From assembly GCA_009663185.1 (NCBI GenBank), contig VJZX01000003.1, forward strand, positions 62,001 to 126,000: a stretch of 64,000 bases of DNA, read 5' to 3'. The notes below the pieces were generated by a model. The model was not told the origin of the DNA. It did no database searches and was given only the letters and a program-made list of their open reading frames with translations. The DNA comes from Isoptericola halalbus (lineage in GTDB: Bacteria; Actinomycetota; Actinomycetes; Actinomycetales; Cellulomonadaceae). The position numbers were made by a program, and so were the translations under genes. Positions 20,542 to 28,935 of the stretch are shown piece after piece; position 1 is the first letter of the stretch; every line of letters starts with the position of its first letter.

Positions 20542-21158
20542 CAGGCGCCCTCCGCTGCGTCTCCGGCGTCCTCGGAGAGGACCTCGTCGATGATCGCGTC
20601 CAGCGTGGAGCCCGCGACCTGGCCGATGACGCGAGCGGCGACGCGGCCCTCGGGGTCGAGCACCACGGTGGACGGCACGGCCTGCAGCGGCACGACGCCG
20701 GACAGCCGTGCGACGACCTGACCGCTGCGGTCCTCGATCGACGGGTACGGCACGGAGAACGTGCGCTGGAACGCCAGAGCGGTGCCGGCGTCGTCCTCGG
20801 TGTTGATGCCGAGCAGCCGCACGCCGTCGTCGGCCCGGTCGGTGGCGAGCTCGACGAGGTCGGGCGCCTCGGCACGGCACGGCGCGCAGCCGGCGTACCA
20901 GGTGTTGAGCACGACGACGTCGCCGCGCCAGTCCGCCGTGGAGACCTCGTCGCCCTCGAAGGTGGCACCGGTGACGGTCACCGGGTCGGTGCGGTCGTCG
21001 GGCTCCCACTGCTGCACGGAGCCGTCGCCCGAGACGAACCCCTGCCCGACGACGTCGCCGGCGCCCGAGTCCTCGGCCCCGCACGCGGCGAGCCCGAGCA
21101 CGAGCACACCGGCGGCGCCTGTCGCTGCCACGGAACGGGTGATCCTGCGCACCGTCAC
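20541..21158 (-). CDS. TlpA/ResA-like thioredoxin lipoprotein
   Basis: Extracytoplasmic thioredoxin-like protein of 205 residues. The lipobox LAAC (Cys26) predicts a membrane lipid anchor. The active site is C91-A-P-C94 in NTWYAGCAPCRAEAP, and the cis-Pro region is LQAVPSTVVLDPEGRV. It probably reduces cytochrome c haem-site cysteines using electrons from CcdA. I take GTG at 21158, which overlaps the upstream stop as GTGA; GTG at 21152 is an alternative. Confidence 0.9.
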   Translation of the reverse strand: MTVRRITRSVAATGAAGVLVLGLAACGAEDSGAGDVVGQGFVSGDGSVQQWEPDDRTDPVTVTGATFEGDEVSTADWRGDVVVLNTWYAGCAPCRAEAPDLVELATDRADDGVRLLGINTEDDAGTALAFQRTFSVPYPSIEDRSGQVVARLSGVVPLQAVPSTVVLDPEGRVAARVIGQVAGSTLDAIIDEVLSEDAGDAAEGA

Positions 21159-21802
21159 AGCGCCCCTGGCAGCTGGTTCGCGCCCGCGAGCAGCTCGGCG
21201 GCGGGCTCGGAGTAGTGCAGGCCGGCGAACCGGTCTCCGTCGAACGTCAGAGACGTGAGCGACGCGAGCGTGCACTGCCGGCGGCGCGGGTCGTGCGCGA
21301 GCGTCCGGCCCTCGAACGAGCGGCGCGTGAGCCACACCGGCAGCTGGTGGCTCACGAGCACGACCTCGCGGCCGGCGTACGCCTGGCGGGCGTCGTCGAC
21401 GGCGGCGCGCATGCGCGCCACCTGCAGGGTGTACGCCTCGCCCCATGAGGGACGCAGCGGGTTCCACAGGTACCGCCAGTAGCGTGGGTGCGCCAGCTGC
21501 CCGGGACGCGAGCCGATCGTGCTGCCCTCGAAGAAGTTGCCCGCCTCGAGGAGGCGCTCGTCCGAGGCGAGCTCGAGCCCGAACGCGTCGGCGACCGGCG
21601 TCGCCGTCTCCTGCGCGCGCTGCAGCGGCGAGGCGACGACCGCGACGACGTCACGGCCCGCGTCGGACAGGTGCGTCGCGACGCGGCGTGCCATCTCGAG
21701 GCCGCGCTCCGAGAGCCGGTAACCCGCGATGCGGCCGTAGAGAACACCGTCAGGGTTGTGGACCTCGCCGTGGCGCATCAGGTGCACGGTGGTGGTGGCC
21801 AT
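21155..21802 (-). CDS. Histidine phosphatase (phosphoglycerate mutase-like)
   Basis: A protein of 215 residues with the RHG motif at the N-terminus (VHLMRHGEVHNPDGVLYG), the second catalytic region SPLQRAQETATP and the late histidine in VVLVSHQLPVWL. The substrate is unknown. It is the first gene of the ccs operon and overlaps tlpA, the usual arrangement in actinobacteria, which suggests a role tied to cytochrome maturation or simply shared transcription. A -10 GACACT lies seven bases before the ATG. Confidence 0.9.
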   Translation of the reverse strand: MATTTVHLMRHGEVHNPDGVLYGRIAGYRLSERGLEMARRVATHLSDAGRDVVAVVASPLQRAQETATPVADAFGLELASDERLLEAGNFFEGSTIGSRPGQLAHPRYWRYLWNPLRPSWGEAYTLQVARMRAAVDDARQAYAGREVVLVSHQLPVWLTRRSFEGRTLAHDPRRRQCTLASLTSLTFDGDRFAGLHYSEPAAELLAGANQLPGAL

Positions 21803-21809
21803 GGACCCC

Positions 21810-21815
21810 AGTGTC
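21810..21815 (-). promoter_or_regulatory. -10 box of the cytochrome c maturation operon
   Basis: GACACT on the reverse strand, seven bases before the first ATG of the operon. Confidence 0.4.
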
Positions 21816-21947
21816 CCAGATGACGGGCGCCCCCAGGCCCCGCCCAGGTTCGCACGTGAGGTGTCTCACCGCCGCGGCCGTCGTTCACCCGCTCGGGCTG
21901 CAATGAGCGCGCGGCGATCGCAACGCGCGCCGCTACGCCGTGTCGGG

Positions 21948-22487
21948 TCACACGTTCGCGGCGCGCAAGCCCGCCTGACCGGCGGCGTCCTGCGCCCGCG
22001 CAACCTCGGCGCGCGCGGCGTCGGCGACCTTGGCCATCGCGCGCCCGAGCGTGGCCATCTCCTCGGGCTCGAGCACGTCGACCAGGAGCCGGCGTACGGC
22101 CATGACGTGCTGCGGCGCGGCATCGACGAGAGCCGCGAACCCCGCGTCGGTCATCACGCAGTTGACACCGCGCCGGTCGCCCGGGACCGGACGCCGCTCG
22201 ACCAGGCCTCGCGCTTCCATGCGGTCGACCGTGTGGGTGAGACGGCTGCGCGACAGCGCGAGGAACTCGGCCAGCGCCGACATCCGCAGCGTGCGCTCGG
22301 GCGCCTCGGAGAGCTGCGCGAGCAGGTGGTACTCGCTCAGCGTCAGCGGCATGCCGACGTCGTGCGCCCGGTCGAGCGCCTCGTAGAAGCGCGACGTGCC
22401 CTCGAGAAAGCGTCGCCACGCCCACTGCTGGCCGTCGTCGAGCCAGCGGACCGAGACCTCGGCGCGAGATTCGGTCTGCTGGTTCAT
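21948..22487 (-). CDS. MarR-family transcriptional regulator
   Basis: Winged-helix regulator of 179 residues. The recognition region is RMSALAEFLALSRSRLTHTV with the wing RMEARGLVERRPVPGDRRGV. The ATG at 22487 has GGAGGCGAAGG just upstream, which decides it against a GTG at 22532. It is divergent from a YceI-family gene, and a near-perfect 18-bp palindrome lies between them. It probably represses both genes and itself; the ligand is unknown. Confidence 0.92.
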   Translation of the reverse strand: MNQQTESRAEVSVRWLDDGQQWAWRRFLEGTSRFYEALDRAHDVGMPLTLSEYHLLAQLSEAPERTLRMSALAEFLALSRSRLTHTVDRMEARGLVERRPVPGDRRGVNCVMTDAGFAALVDAAPQHVMAVRRLLVDVLEPEEMATLGRAMAKVADAARAEVARAQDAAGQAGLRAANV

Positions 22488-22573
22488 CCTTCGCCTCCGG
22501 TGCGGGGCCCCCTCGGACGTGACGGTGCTCACGGGAATAGGCTACGAGACATCGCGGTTGTCGCACTCGGACG

Positions 22574-22591
22574 TAGTTGAGCCCTCAACTA
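22574..22591. promoter_or_regulatory. MarR operator palindrome
   Basis: TAGTTGAGCCCTCAACTA is symmetric except for the two central bases. MarR relatives such as HucR bind sites of this form. It lies between the divergent marR and yceI genes. Confidence 0.82.
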
Positions 22592-22644
22592 TGACCCCCT
22601 GCACCACTGGTCAGCCCACGAACAACCGCGAGAGGACCTCCACC

Positions 22645-23196
22645 ATGGCCACGCCCCTGCCCGCCGGCCTTACCACCGGCACCTACGTCATCGACGGCTC
22701 GCACTCCACCGCGTCGTTCACCGTCCGCCACGCCGGCATCGCCAAGGTCCGCGGGACCCTGGCCATCACGTCCGGCACCATCACCGTCGGCGAGGACCTC
22801 GAGTCCTCCTCCGTCTCGGCCGAGCTCGACGCTGCCTCGGTGAACACGGGGGACGCGGGCCGCGACGCGCACCTCAAGAGCGCCGACTTCTGGGACGCCG
22901 AGGAGAAGCCGGTCTGGTCCTTCACCTCGACGTCGATCAAGGCCGACGGCGACGAGCACGTCATCACCGGCGACCTGACGATCAACGGTGTCACCAACAC
23001 CGTGGACCTCGTGACCGAGTTCTCCGGCACCGCGCTCGACCCGTTCGGCAACTCGCGCGCCGGCTTCGAGTCCGAGCTCGAGATCTCCCGCAAGGACTAC
23101 GGCCTGACCTGGAACGCCGCGCTCGAGACCGGTGGCGTCCTCGTGGGCGACAAGGTCAAGATCGCCCTCGACATCTCGTCGATCAAGCAGGTCTGA
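22645..23196 (+). CDS. YceI family protein
   Basis: Lipocalin-like polyisoprenoid-binding protein of 183 residues. Family features are YVIDGSHSTASFTVRHAGI, RGTLAITSGTI, DAGRDAHLKSADFWDAE and GDLTINGVTNTVDLVTEF. It has no signal peptide, so it is probably cytoplasmic, as are many actinobacterial members. The ATG at 22645 has GAGAGGAC upstream. It is probably controlled by the divergent MarR regulator. An isoprenoid or quinone ligand is plausible given the men genes in the window, but this is inference. Confidence 0.92.
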   Translation: MATPLPAGLTTGTYVIDGSHSTASFTVRHAGIAKVRGTLAITSGTITVGEDLESSSVSAELDAASVNTGDAGRDAHLKSADFWDAEEKPVWSFTSTSIKADGDEHVITGDLTINGVTNTVDLVTEFSGTALDPFGNSRAGFESELEISRKDYGLTWNAALETGGVLVGDKVKIALDISSIKQV

Positions 23197-23203
23197 CCTG
23201 TGC

Positions 23204-23288
23204 CGAGGTAGAACTCGAGATCCCCGAGGTAGAACTCGGGATCGCCGAGGTAGAAGGCGAGGCGTTCTCGCCTTCTACCTCGGCGATC
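23204..23288. repeat. Tandem terminator arms with a 22-bp perfect hairpin
   Basis: CGAGGTAGAA occurs at 23204, 23225 and 23246 (period 21 bp). The last copy pairs with an inverted copy: 23240-23261 with 23267-23288 form a perfect 22-bp stem with a 5-base loop. It lies between the convergent yceI and rex genes. The core is the same as at 13338-13470. Confidence 0.88.
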
Positions 23289-23313
23289 TTCGTGCTACCC
23301 CGCGCCGTGCGTC

Positions 23314-24000
23314 CTACGTCGCGGTGATGCGTTCCACCCCGGCGGACCTCGCCTGCGACGTCGCTGCGCGCGCCGCCGCGTGGAAGGCCAGGATCTGCAG
23401 CTCGCCGGCCACGTCCACGCTGCGTACGACGACGTCGTCGGGCAGCTGCAGCGCCACCGGCGCGAACGACAGGATCTCGCGCACGCCGCACGCCACGACA
23501 CGCTCGGCGACGGCCTGCGCCACCGGCCCGGGAGTAGCGAGCACGACCATCGAGACCTTCTTGCTCTCGACCACGTCCTCGAGGCCGTCGACGTGCTCGA
23601 CCTCGATGCCCGCGGCGTTCGTGCCGACCACCTGCGGGTCGGCGTCGAGCAGGGCGACCACCTGGAACCCACGGGCGGCGTACCCGGAGTAGTTGGCCAG
23701 GGCGTGCCCCAGGTTGCCGATGCCGATGATGGCGAGCCGGTGCTCGGACTCGAGGCCGAGTGCCGCGGAGATGTACGCCGAGAGCGACTCGACGTCGTAC
23801 CCCACGCCGCGCGTGCCGAAGGACCCCAGGTACGACAGGTCCTTGCGCAGCTGCGCGGACCCCACGCCCGAGCGCTCCGCGAGCTCGGACGACGACGTCG
23901 TCGTCACGCCGCGGGACGCCAGGTCGCGCAGGGCGCGCAGATAGTAGGGAAGGCGCGCGACCGTCGCCGCCGGTACCGCTACCTCACCGAGCTCGATCAC
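23314..24000 (-). CDS. rex: Rex, redox-sensing repressor
   Basis: NADH/NAD+ sensing repressor of 228 residues. The winged helix covers about 1-80 (LPYYLRALRDLASRGVTTT, SGVGSAQLRKDLSYLGSFG); the Rossmann domain starts at LAIIGIGNLGHALANY. When NADH is low, Rex represses respiratory genes; cytochrome and menaquinone genes nearby are natural targets, but I found no clear TTGTGAN6TTCACAA site in the window. GTG at 24000 overlaps the glutaredoxin stop (GTGA), so both are translated from one message. Confidence 0.95.
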   Translation of the reverse strand: MIELGEVAVPAATVARLPYYLRALRDLASRGVTTTSSSELAERSGVGSAQLRKDLSYLGSFGTRGVGYDVESLSAYISAALGLESEHRLAIIGIGNLGHALANYSGYAARGFQVVALLDADPQVVGTNAAGIEVEHVDGLEDVVESKKVSMVVLATPGPVAQAVAERVVACGVREILSFAPVALQLPDDVVVRSVDVAGELQILAFHAAARAATSQARSAGVERITAT

Positions 24001-24293
24001 GTCCGTTCCCCTCCCCGGGCCCCGCCGGCCAGGCGTCGCGCGAGCCGCGTCGCGTCCACCCGCCAGAAGCCCTGCTGCACGCCGTCCACCTCGACGACGG
24101 GCACGTATTCCCCGTATCTGCCGACCAACGAGCCGCTCGGGTCGTCATCGATGTCGACCTCGACCCACTCCTCACCCACGTCCGCGCACACCTGCCGGAC
24201 CACCTCGCGTGCGTCGTCGCACAGGTGGCACCCCGGCCGCGTGAACAGCACGACCCTGGGATTGCCGACGGGCTCCGTCTGCGGCCTGCTCAC
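23997..24293 (-). CDS. Glutaredoxin-like thiol protein
   Basis: A protein of 98 residues with the DUF836/glutaredoxin-like fold. CHLC in LFTRPGCHLCDDAREVV is the redox pair, and VPVVEVDG carries the cis-Pro. Such a gene before rex is common in actinobacteria. A -10 TACGCT ends at 24300; GTG at 24293 is then six bases away, while GTG at 24299 touches it, so 24293 is preferred. Confidence 0.85.
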   Translation of the reverse strand: MSRPQTEPVGNPRVVLFTRPGCHLCDDAREVVRQVCADVGEEWVEVDIDDDPSGSLVGRYGEYVPVVEVDGVQQGFWRVDATRLARRLAGGARGGERT

Positions 24294-24299
24294 CAGCAC

Positions 24300-24305
24300 A
24301 GCGTA
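24300..24305 (-). promoter_or_regulatory. -10 box of the glutaredoxin-rex operon
   Basis: TACGCT on the reverse strand, six bases before the GTG at 24293. Confidence 0.5.
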
Positions 24306-24377
24306 TCGGCGCGCGGGCGCGCGCCGTACGCCGTCCGGAAAGGCCTCGCCGTCCGCGAGCGGCGCGTGCGCCGCCGA

Positions 24378-24383
24378 TACAGT
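24378..24383 (+). promoter_or_regulatory. -10 box of the HAD hydrolase gene
   Basis: TACAGT, seven bases before the ATG at 24391, with no ribosome site between. Confidence 0.55.
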
Positions 24384-24390
24384 GGACGGC

Positions 24391-25194
24391 ATGCCGTCGC
24401 CCGCCGAGTCAGCTCCTCTCCCGCAGGCCGCGGCGTTCTTCGACGTCGACAACACGATCATCCGGGGCGCGAGCTCGTTCCATCTCGCGCGTGCCCTGTA
24501 CCAGCGCAGGTTCTTCGGCACGCGTGACCTGGTCCGATTCGGCCTCATCCAGGCCAAGTATCTGCTGTTCGGCGAGTCGCGCACGCAGATCGAGGTGGTG
24601 CGGTCCAAGGCGCTGTCGCTCATCGCGGGCCGGTCGGTGGCGGAGATCACCGCGGTCGGCGAGGAGGTCTACGACACCGTGCTCGAGCTGCGCATCTTCC
24701 CGGGCACCAAGCGGCTGCTGGACGAGCACGTGGCGGCGGGCGACCAGGTGTGGCTCGTGACGGCGACGCCCGTCGAGATCGGCGCGCTCATCGCGCGCCG
24801 CCTCGGCGCGACCGGCTGTCTGGGCACCGTCGCCGACCACGCCGAGGGCTTCTACACCGGGCGGCTCGTGGGCGACCTCATGCACGGGGAGGCCAAGGCG
24901 GCCTCGGTGCGCGAGCTGGCCGAGCGGGAGAACATCGACCTGGGGGCGTCCTACGCCTACGGCGACTCCCTGAACGACCTGCCGATGATGCGGTCCGTGG
25001 GGCACCCCTGCCCGATCAACCCTGACGTCCGCCTGCGCCGGCACGCGAAGGAGATCGGCTGGCCCATCCGCGAGTTCCGCGGGCGCGGGCAGCGAGTGGC
25101 CGGCCGCGGCGTCAAGACGGCGTCGTGGGCGGGCGCCGCCTGGGTCGCCGGGCTCGTGCTGCGTGCCGCCCAGCGCCGGATCCGCGGGCGCTGA
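24391..25194 (+). CDS. HAD-IB family hydrolase
   Basis: A protein of 267 residues. HAD motif I is FFDVDNTIIRGAS (nucleophile and second Asp), motif II is WLVTATP, a lysine lies in MHGEAKAASV and motif IV is YAYGDSLNDLPMM. The cap is small and helical (RFFGTRDLVRFGLIQAKYLL). Such subfamily IB enzymes act on phosphoserine or phospholipid-type substrates; the actual substrate is not known. The C-terminus (SWAGAAWVAGLVLRAAQRR) could associate with the membrane. Confidence 0.88.
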   Translation: MPSPAESAPLPQAAAFFDVDNTIIRGASSFHLARALYQRRFFGTRDLVRFGLIQAKYLLFGESRTQIEVVRSKALSLIAGRSVAEITAVGEEVYDTVLELRIFPGTKRLLDEHVAAGDQVWLVTATPVEIGALIARRLGATGCLGTVADHAEGFYTGRLVGDLMHGEAKAASVRELAERENIDLGASYAYGDSLNDLPMMRSVGHPCPINPDVRLRRHAKEIGWPIREFRGRGQRVAGRGVKTASWAGAAWVAGLVLRAAQRRIRGR

Positions 25195-25217
25195 CGGGAA
25201 CCTCTCTCAAGACGCGA

Positions 25218-25275
25218 CGAGCCCGGCATCCCATCGGGACCCGGGCTCGGAGCGCGCTGCCCGCCGATGGCGGGC
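25218..25275. terminator. Two hairpins between the HAD and bS22 genes
   Basis: CGAGCCCGG (25218-25226) pairs with 25241-25249, and GCCCGCC (25259-25265) pairs with 25269-25275 over a 3-base loop. They lie between convergent genes. Confidence 0.65.
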
Positions 25276-25281
25276 GCGACG

Positions 25282-25380
25282 TCACTTCTTGTTGCGGCGC
25301 TGGTGACGCGTCTTGCGAAGCAGCTTGCGGTGCTTCTTCTTCGCCATGCGCTTGCGGCGCTTCTTGATGACGGAGCCCAT
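25282..25380 (-). CDS. Ribosomal protein bS22 (COX24/AURKAIP1 domain)
   Basis: A tiny 32-residue basic protein that begins MGSVIKKRRKRMAKKKHRKL and ends RRNKK. It matches the actinobacterial bS22, which sits in the small ribosomal subunit near the decoding centre. GAGGACCTC precedes the ATG. Confidence 0.95.
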   Translation of the reverse strand: MGSVIKKRRKRMAKKKHRKLLRKTRHQRRNKK

Positions 25381-25555
25381 GAGGTCCTCACAATGCTGGT
25401 CGGTTGGTGGAACACGGTTGGTCCCACGCTCCCTGCGCGCAGGGTGCCGACCAACACGGAAAAGTCCGTCCCTCAGGGTACCCGATCCACCCGCCAGCCC
25501 CCGAACCGGCCTCGTCGATTCTGTTGTCGACCCGAGCCTGCGGCTCCGCTCCGGC

Positions 25556-26731
25556 TCAGTCGAGCAGCGGATCCAGACCCCAGTGCGGGAACACGCTGCG
25601 CCGCGTCGCCAGCACGGCACGGTCGACGGCGTCGGCCGGGTCGTAGCCGGCGGTCCAGGGCTTGAAGTCGACGGGCCCGTCGCCGAGCGCGCGGGCCGCG
25701 GGCAGACCCGACCGCTCCTCGACGTCGCGCCGCCACTGCTCGGGCAGGGGCGTGCCGGGCTCGATCGGGCGGTGGACCGCCTCGGCCACCAGGGCTGACC
25801 ACACGAGCGGCACGACGTCCACGACGGCGTACCCTCCGCCGCCGAGCGCGACCCACCGGCCGTCGCACAGCTCGTGCGCGAGCTCGTGCAGCCACCGTGC
25901 CGCGAGCACCTGCGCCTCGACATCGACGTCAAGGTCGGTCAACGGGTCGTTGCCGTGCGCGTCGCAGCCGTGCTGGGACACGATGACCTGCGGCTTGTGC
26001 TCGCGCAGGACGGCCGGCACGACGGCGTCGATGGCGCGCAGCCATCGAGCTCCGTCGGTGCGCGGCGGCAGCGCGACGTTGACGGCCGTGCCGTGCGCGC
26101 CGTCGCCGCCCGCGTCGGCAGGGTTGCCCGTACCCGGGAAGAGGGTGTGCCCGTCCTGGTGGACCGAGACCGTCAGGACGCGCTCGTCATCCCAGAACGC
26201 GGCCTCGACGCCGTCGCCGTGGTGCGCGTCGAGATCGACGTACGCGACGCGTTCCGCGCCCAGGTCGAGCAGGCGCTGTACGGCTGCGGAGGCGTCGTTG
26301 TAGATGCAGAAGCCCGACGCCGCGTCCCGCCGCGCGTGGTGCATCCCGCCCGCGACGTTGACGCCGTGCAGGGCGTCGCCGCACCAGACCGCCTCGGCGG
26401 CGTCCACGGACGCGGCGACGATGCGCGCGGCGGCCTCGTGCATGCCGGGGAACACCGGGTCGTCCTCCGTGCCGAGCCCGCGCAGCAGGTCGGGGGTGCC
26501 GGTCGCCGCCGCCCGGCGCACGGCCTCGACGTAGTCGGCGTCGTGCACGGTGTGCAGGACGTCGTCGGACGCGGGCCCGACGTCGGACACCTCCAGGCCG
26601 GGCGCGTCGAGCAGGCCGAGGTCGTGGACGAGGCGCATGGTCAGGTCGAGGCGCACGGGCGCCATCGGGTGCCCGGGACCGAAGTCGTACCGCAGGAGCT
26701 CGGGGCTCCACAGCAGGCGGGCGACGCGCAT
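25556..26731 (-). CDS. acuC: AcuC-like histone deacetylase family protein
   Basis: Zinc-dependent arginase/deacetylase-fold enzyme of 391 residues. Metal and catalytic residues are visible in GGMHHARRDAASGFCIYND and YVDLDAHHGDGVE, with VSQHGCDAHGNDPLTDL and GGGGYAVVDVVPLVW later. It probably removes acetyl groups from lysines such as that of acetyl-CoA synthetase, as AcuC does, though no acs gene lies nearby. A -10 TACGGT six bases before the ATG indicates a leaderless message. Confidence 0.9.
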   Translation of the reverse strand: MRVARLLWSPELLRYDFGPGHPMAPVRLDLTMRLVHDLGLLDAPGLEVSDVGPASDDVLHTVHDADYVEAVRRAAATGTPDLLRGLGTEDDPVFPGMHEAAARIVAASVDAAEAVWCGDALHGVNVAGGMHHARRDAASGFCIYNDASAAVQRLLDLGAERVAYVDLDAHHGDGVEAAFWDDERVLTVSVHQDGHTLFPGTGNPADAGGDGAHGTAVNVALPPRTDGARWLRAIDAVVPAVLREHKPQVIVSQHGCDAHGNDPLTDLDVDVEAQVLAARWLHELAHELCDGRWVALGGGGYAVVDVVPLVWSALVAEAVHRPIEPGTPLPEQWRRDVEERSGLPAARALGDGPVDFKPWTAGYDPADAVDRAVLATRRSVFPHWGLDPLLD

Positions 26732-26737
26732 CCCGCC

Positions 26738-26743
26738 ACCGTA
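26738..26743 (-). promoter_or_regulatory. -10 box of the acuC gene
   Basis: TACGGT on the reverse strand, six bases before the ATG at 26731. Confidence 0.5.
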
Positions 26744-26845
26744 GCCGAACCCGTGGCAGGCTGGGGCAGCACGCTCCGTCGCAAGACGGGGCGTGCGGCC
26801 GGTGCGCTCACGGTGCGCATTGGCGCGGCGGACGAGGGAGGATCG

Positions 26846-28234
26846 GTGGCGACGAGGTGGCGCGGCCGCGGGCGGGCCCTGCGGGAGTGGGTCGACCAGG
26901 TCGCTCGCGAGTACCCGGCGCGCCTGGCCATGACCGTGTTCGCCGCAGTCATCTCGATCTTCACGGTCCTGCTGCTGGCGCCGTTCGCGACGGCGTCGGG
27001 ACAGCGCGCGCCGTTCGTCGACGCCCTGTTCACCGCGACGTCGGCCGTCTGCATCACCGGGCTCGTCGTCGTCGACACGGGCGAGTACTGGTCCGACTAC
27101 GGCCGCGTCGTCATCCTCACCGGCATCAAGGTCGGCGGTCTCGGCGTCATGACGATCGCGTCGCTGCTCGGCATGGCCGTCTCGAAGCGGATCGGGCTGA
27201 CGCAGCGCCTCCTCACCGCATCCGAGATCAAGTCGAGCCGGCTCGGCGAGGTCGGCACTCTGGTCCGCATCATCATCGTGACCGCGACGACGATCGAGGC
27301 GATCATCGCCCTGGTCCTCCTGCCGCGCTTCCTCTCCCTGGGCGAGAGCGTCGGCGACGCCGTGTGGCACTCGGTGTTCTACGGCATCTCCGCGTTCAAC
27401 AACGCGGGCTTCGTGCCGACGCCCGAAGGACTCGAGCCGTACGCAGCCGACTGGCTCATCGTGCTACCGATCGGCCTGGGCCTGCTCGTCGGAGCGCTGG
27501 GCTTCCCGGTCATCCACAACCTGGTGGTCACGCGCCACGAGGGCCGCCGCTGGGTCCGCAGCTGGTCGCTGCACACGAAGCTCACGATGGCGACGAGCTT
27601 CGCGCTGCTGATCGCCGGCATGGTCCTCATCTCCACGCTCGAGCGGGACAACGAGCGGACGTTGGCGGGCCAGGACCCGTGGCACCGGCTGCTGTCGGTC
27701 TTCTTCACCGCGGTCAACCCACGCTCGGGCGGTTTCAGCACCGTCGACACCGGCGACCTACGACAGGAGACCTGGCTCGTCATCGACGCGCTCATGTTCG
27801 TGGGCGGCGGCTCGGCGTCGACCGCTGGTGGAATCAAGGTCACGACCCTCGCGGTCATGCTCCTGGCGATCGTCGCGGAGGCCCGCGGCGACCGCGACAT
27901 CGAGGTGTTCGGTCGGCGCGTGCCGCGCGACACGCTCCGCCTGTCGATCGCGGTGGTGTTCATCGGCGCGACGGCGGTGCTCATCTCGTGCGTCGCCCTG
28001 CTGCGGATGACGGAGTTCCCGCTCTCGCAGATCCTGTTCGAGGTCCTCTCGGCCTACGCCACCGTCGGCCTGTCCACCGGCATCACCGGCCTGCTGCCCG
28101 ACGCCGCCAAGTACTGGCTGTGTGCGCTGATGTTCCTCGGACGCGTCGGCACGATCTCCGTCCTCGGCGCTCTCGCCCTGCGCGACCGGCGCCGCATCGT
28201 ACGCTTCCCCGAGGAACGCCCGATCATCGGTTGA
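26846..28234 (+). CDS. TrkH/KtrB-type potassium channel subunit
   Basis: Potassium uptake membrane subunit of 462 residues with four M1-P-M2 repeats. Selectivity-loop glycines are seen in SAVCITGLVV, SAFNNAGFVPTPEG, NPRSGGFSTVDTGD and SAYATVGLSTGITG, the KtrB/TrkH pattern. The size fits KtrB. GTG at 26846 has AGGGAGGA six bases before it. The regulatory subunit gene follows 13 bp later, so the two form an operon. Confidence 0.93.
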   Translation: MATRWRGRGRALREWVDQVAREYPARLAMTVFAAVISIFTVLLLAPFATASGQRAPFVDALFTATSAVCITGLVVVDTGEYWSDYGRVVILTGIKVGGLGVMTIASLLGMAVSKRIGLTQRLLTASEIKSSRLGEVGTLVRIIIVTATTIEAIIALVLLPRFLSLGESVGDAVWHSVFYGISAFNNAGFVPTPEGLEPYAADWLIVLPIGLGLLVGALGFPVIHNLVVTRHEGRRWVRSWSLHTKLTMATSFALLIAGMVLISTLERDNERTLAGQDPWHRLLSVFFTAVNPRSGGFSTVDTGDLRQETWLVIDALMFVGGGSASTAGGIKVTTLAVMLLAIVAEARGDRDIEVFGRRVPRDTLRLSIAVVFIGATAVLISCVALLRMTEFPLSQILFEVLSAYATVGLSTGITGLLPDAAKYWLCALMFLGRVGTISVLGALALRDRRRIVRFPEERPIIG

Positions 28235-28247
28235 GAGGAATCCACAC

Positions 28248-28919
28248 GTGCCTGACAAGAAGGCCCCCGAGCGGGACGCTGGCGTGCTCGTGATCGGCCT
28301 GGGCCGCTTCGGGTCGTCCCTGGCCCTGACGCTCGACCGGCTCGGCCAGGACGTGCTCGCCGTCGAGCGCGACGAGCGGCTCGTCGCGCACTACTCCGGG
28401 CGGCTTCCCCTGGTCGAGGCGGACGCCTCGAACCCCGAGTCGCTCGAGCAGCTCGGCGCGAAAGACTTCGGGGTCGCCGTCGTAGGCGTCGGCACGTCGC
28501 TCGAGGCGTCGGTGCTCATCACGGGCAACCTGGTGGACCTCGGCACGCCGCAGATCTGGGCCAAGGCGGTCTCGGCCGAGCACGGGCGCATCCTCACGCG
28601 CATCGGTGCGCATCACGTGGTCTTCCCCGAGGCCGACGCCGGGTCGCGGGTCGCGCACCTCGTGAGCGGCAAGATGCTCGACTACATCGAGGTCGAGGAC
28701 GGCTTCACGATCGTCAAGATGCGGCCGCCGAAGGAGATGCAGGGCTTCACCCTCGCCGAGTCCGGGATCCGCAAGCGCTACGGGGTGACCGTCATCGGTG
28801 TGAAGTCGCCCGGCCTGGAGTTCCAGTACGCCACGCCCGAGACCCGCGTGAGCGCCAACGACCTCATCGTGTGCTCGGGCCACGCCGAGCTGCTCGAGCG
28901 GTTCTCCGCCCGGCCGTGA
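28248..28919 (+). CDS. TrkA/KtrA potassium uptake regulatory subunit
   Basis: A protein of 223 residues with an RCK_N Rossmann domain (VLVIGLGRFGSSLALTL, VEADASNPESLEQLG) and an RCK_C domain (about 140-223). It gates the membrane subunit in response to nucleotides. RCK_C domains bind c-di-AMP in several Gram-positive bacteria, and a c-di-AMP synthase gene (disA) lies 5 kb downstream; the functional link is inference. GTG start at 28248. Confidence 0.93.
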   Translation: MPDKKAPERDAGVLVIGLGRFGSSLALTLDRLGQDVLAVERDERLVAHYSGRLPLVEADASNPESLEQLGAKDFGVAVVGVGTSLEASVLITGNLVDLGTPQIWAKAVSAEHGRILTRIGAHHVVFPEADAGSRVAHLVSGKMLDYIEVEDGFTIVKMRPPKEMQGFTLAESGIRKRYGVTVIGVKSPGLEFQYATPETRVSANDLIVCSGHAELLERFSARP

Positions 28920-28935
28920 GGACCGCGCGCCGCCG

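Noticed and set aside
26732-26845. Possible c-di-AMP (ydaO-type) riboswitch before the Trk genes
   Set aside because: The gap is only about 110 bases and lacks the expected long conserved structure.
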